Assembly: GCF_000622245.1 (NCBI RefSeq)
Contig: NZ_KK211416.1
Coordinates: 354,296-418,295 of the forward strand
Reading direction: 5' to 3'
DNA: 64,000 nt
DNA from: Fusobacterium perfoetens ATCC 29250
GTDB taxonomy: Bacteria; Fusobacteriota; Fusobacteriia; Fusobacteriales; Fusobacteriaceae
A model generated the notes under the pieces. It made no database searches, was not told where the DNA came from, and saw only the letters and a list, made by a program, of their open reading frames with translations. The position numbers and the translations under genes were made by a program. Below, in pieces: positions 63,445 through 64,000 of the stretch (positions within the stretch are counted from its first letter, which is position 1; each line of letters begins with the position of its first letter).

Positions 63445-64000
63445 ATGAAAAAAAAGATTTTTCTTCTTTGTTTTTCTCTTTTTATTTTAGGTTGTTCTAA
63501 TCAAGATACTAGAAAAAATCTCAATAAAGAAAACACTCTAACAGAAAAAGAGTATTTAAAAAAATATGGAGATACTCTGTCTTTAGATGAAATTTTAGAA
63601 ATAAATAGAGAAAGAAATTTAGATTTAAAAATAAAACAATTAGAAAGAGAAATTGCTACTTTAGACAAAAAAATTGCCTTTGGAAATTTTTTGCCTTCAA
63701 TTAATGTTTTAGGAGGTTATACAAAATTAGATAATAATATTGATATTAATATTGATACAAGTTCTCTTACTAGTTTTTTCCCAATTCCAATACCTCCAGG
63801 AATTTTACCTAATTCTCTTTCTTCAAGACTTGTTGATGAAAGTTTTTATGCTTATGGAGTAGGAGTACAAATTCCTGTTTTTGTTCCATCAATATGGTTT
63901 TTATATTCTGCTAGACAAAAGGGAGAAAAGATTAGTGAACTTGTAGAAAATCTAACAACTAAACTTACAACTTTACAAGTTACAGGAGAATATTATTATA
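63445..64000 (+). CDS. TolC-family outer-membrane efflux lipoprotein, N-terminal part
   Basis: The first 185 codons are in the window. It begins M-K-K-K-I-F-L-L-C-F-S-L-F-I-L-G-C-S, a lipoprotein signal peptide with lipobox L-G-C. Then comes the TolC/OprM opening: L-S-L-D-E-I-L-E-I-N, N-R-E-R-N-L-D-L-K-I and a coiled helix, then F-L-P-S-I-N-V-L-G-G-Y, the start of the first barrel strands. Such proteins form the trimeric outer-membrane duct of RND, ABC or MFS efflux pumps. The partner pump genes are presumably to the right. Confidence 0.85.
   Translation, partial: MKKKIFLLCFSLFILGCSNQDTRKNLNKENTLTEKEYLKKYGDTLSLDEILEINRERNLDLKIKQLEREIATLDKKIAFGNFLPSINVLGGYTKLDNNIDINIDTSSLTSFFPIPIPPGILPNSLSSRLVDESFYAYGVGVQIPVFVPSIWFLYSARQKGEKISELVENLTTKLTTLQVTGEYYY

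Overview
The window looks like chromosome from a member of the Fusobacteriota, most likely Fusobacterium. The base composition is extremely A+T-rich (estimated by eye), codons end almost always in A or T, and most genes have strong AGGAGG-type ribosome binding sites. The genes themselves describe a diderm fermenter: heptose epimerase, TolC, FadL-like porin and usher proteins for an outer membrane, and pyruvate formate-lyase, formate channel, flavodoxins and amino-acid/cation symporters for anaerobic life. The species cannot be fixed from the sequence alone. No rRNA, CRISPR array or intact insertion sequence was seen.

Layout. 1-20.6 kb is mostly housekeeping: a partial flavodoxin, a ZIP metal transporter, pflB-pflA, an AlaX-type editing protein, a MocR regulator, clpB, a metallo-beta-lactamase-fold protein, the remnant of a nitrilase, an AbrB-type membrane protein, an acyl carrier protein overlapping tcdA, a second flavodoxin, ligA, secA and three small envelope proteins. 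20.8-38.4 kb is an accessory island for a chaperone-usher-like surface fibre. It has two overlapping AraC-type regulators behind a promoter with 11-base homopolymers, then a two-domain periplasmic chaperone, four tandem pilin-like subunits, a hairpin, an outer-membrane usher, two small secreted proteins, a LysM protein, two single-domain chaperone-like proteins, a WG-repeat lipoprotein, a thioredoxin-like protein and a 1,574-residue repetitive secreted protein that is probably the adhesin. This is the best candidate for an undescribed system.

38.7-46.5 kb returns to conserved genes: hldD, uppP, a PilT-like ATPase, hemZ, a ComEA-like protein, hslO, a formate/nitrite channel behind a structured leader, and a lipoprotein. 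46.5-54.5 kb is mainly on the minus strand: TetR, FadL-like porin, folA, trmL, an NSS transporter, a cation/proton antiporter and an AGCS symporter, with one plus-strand tRNA-Gly. The NSS transporter has a classic tryptophan attenuator: promoter, a 23-codon leader peptide with three consecutive Trp codons, alternative pairings and an intrinsic terminator. The antiporter has its own structured leader ending in a terminator, a riboswitch candidate.

54.9-63.2 kb is a minus-strand run of eight closely packed genes centred on selenium: an SSS symporter, selD, selA, selB, yedF, a DUF3343 carrier-like protein, an L,D-transpeptidase-like protein and a short-chain dehydrogenase. SelD is itself a selenoprotein with an in-frame UGA at codon 13, so a naive reading truncates it. 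The window ends inside a plus-strand TolC-family lipoprotein gene.
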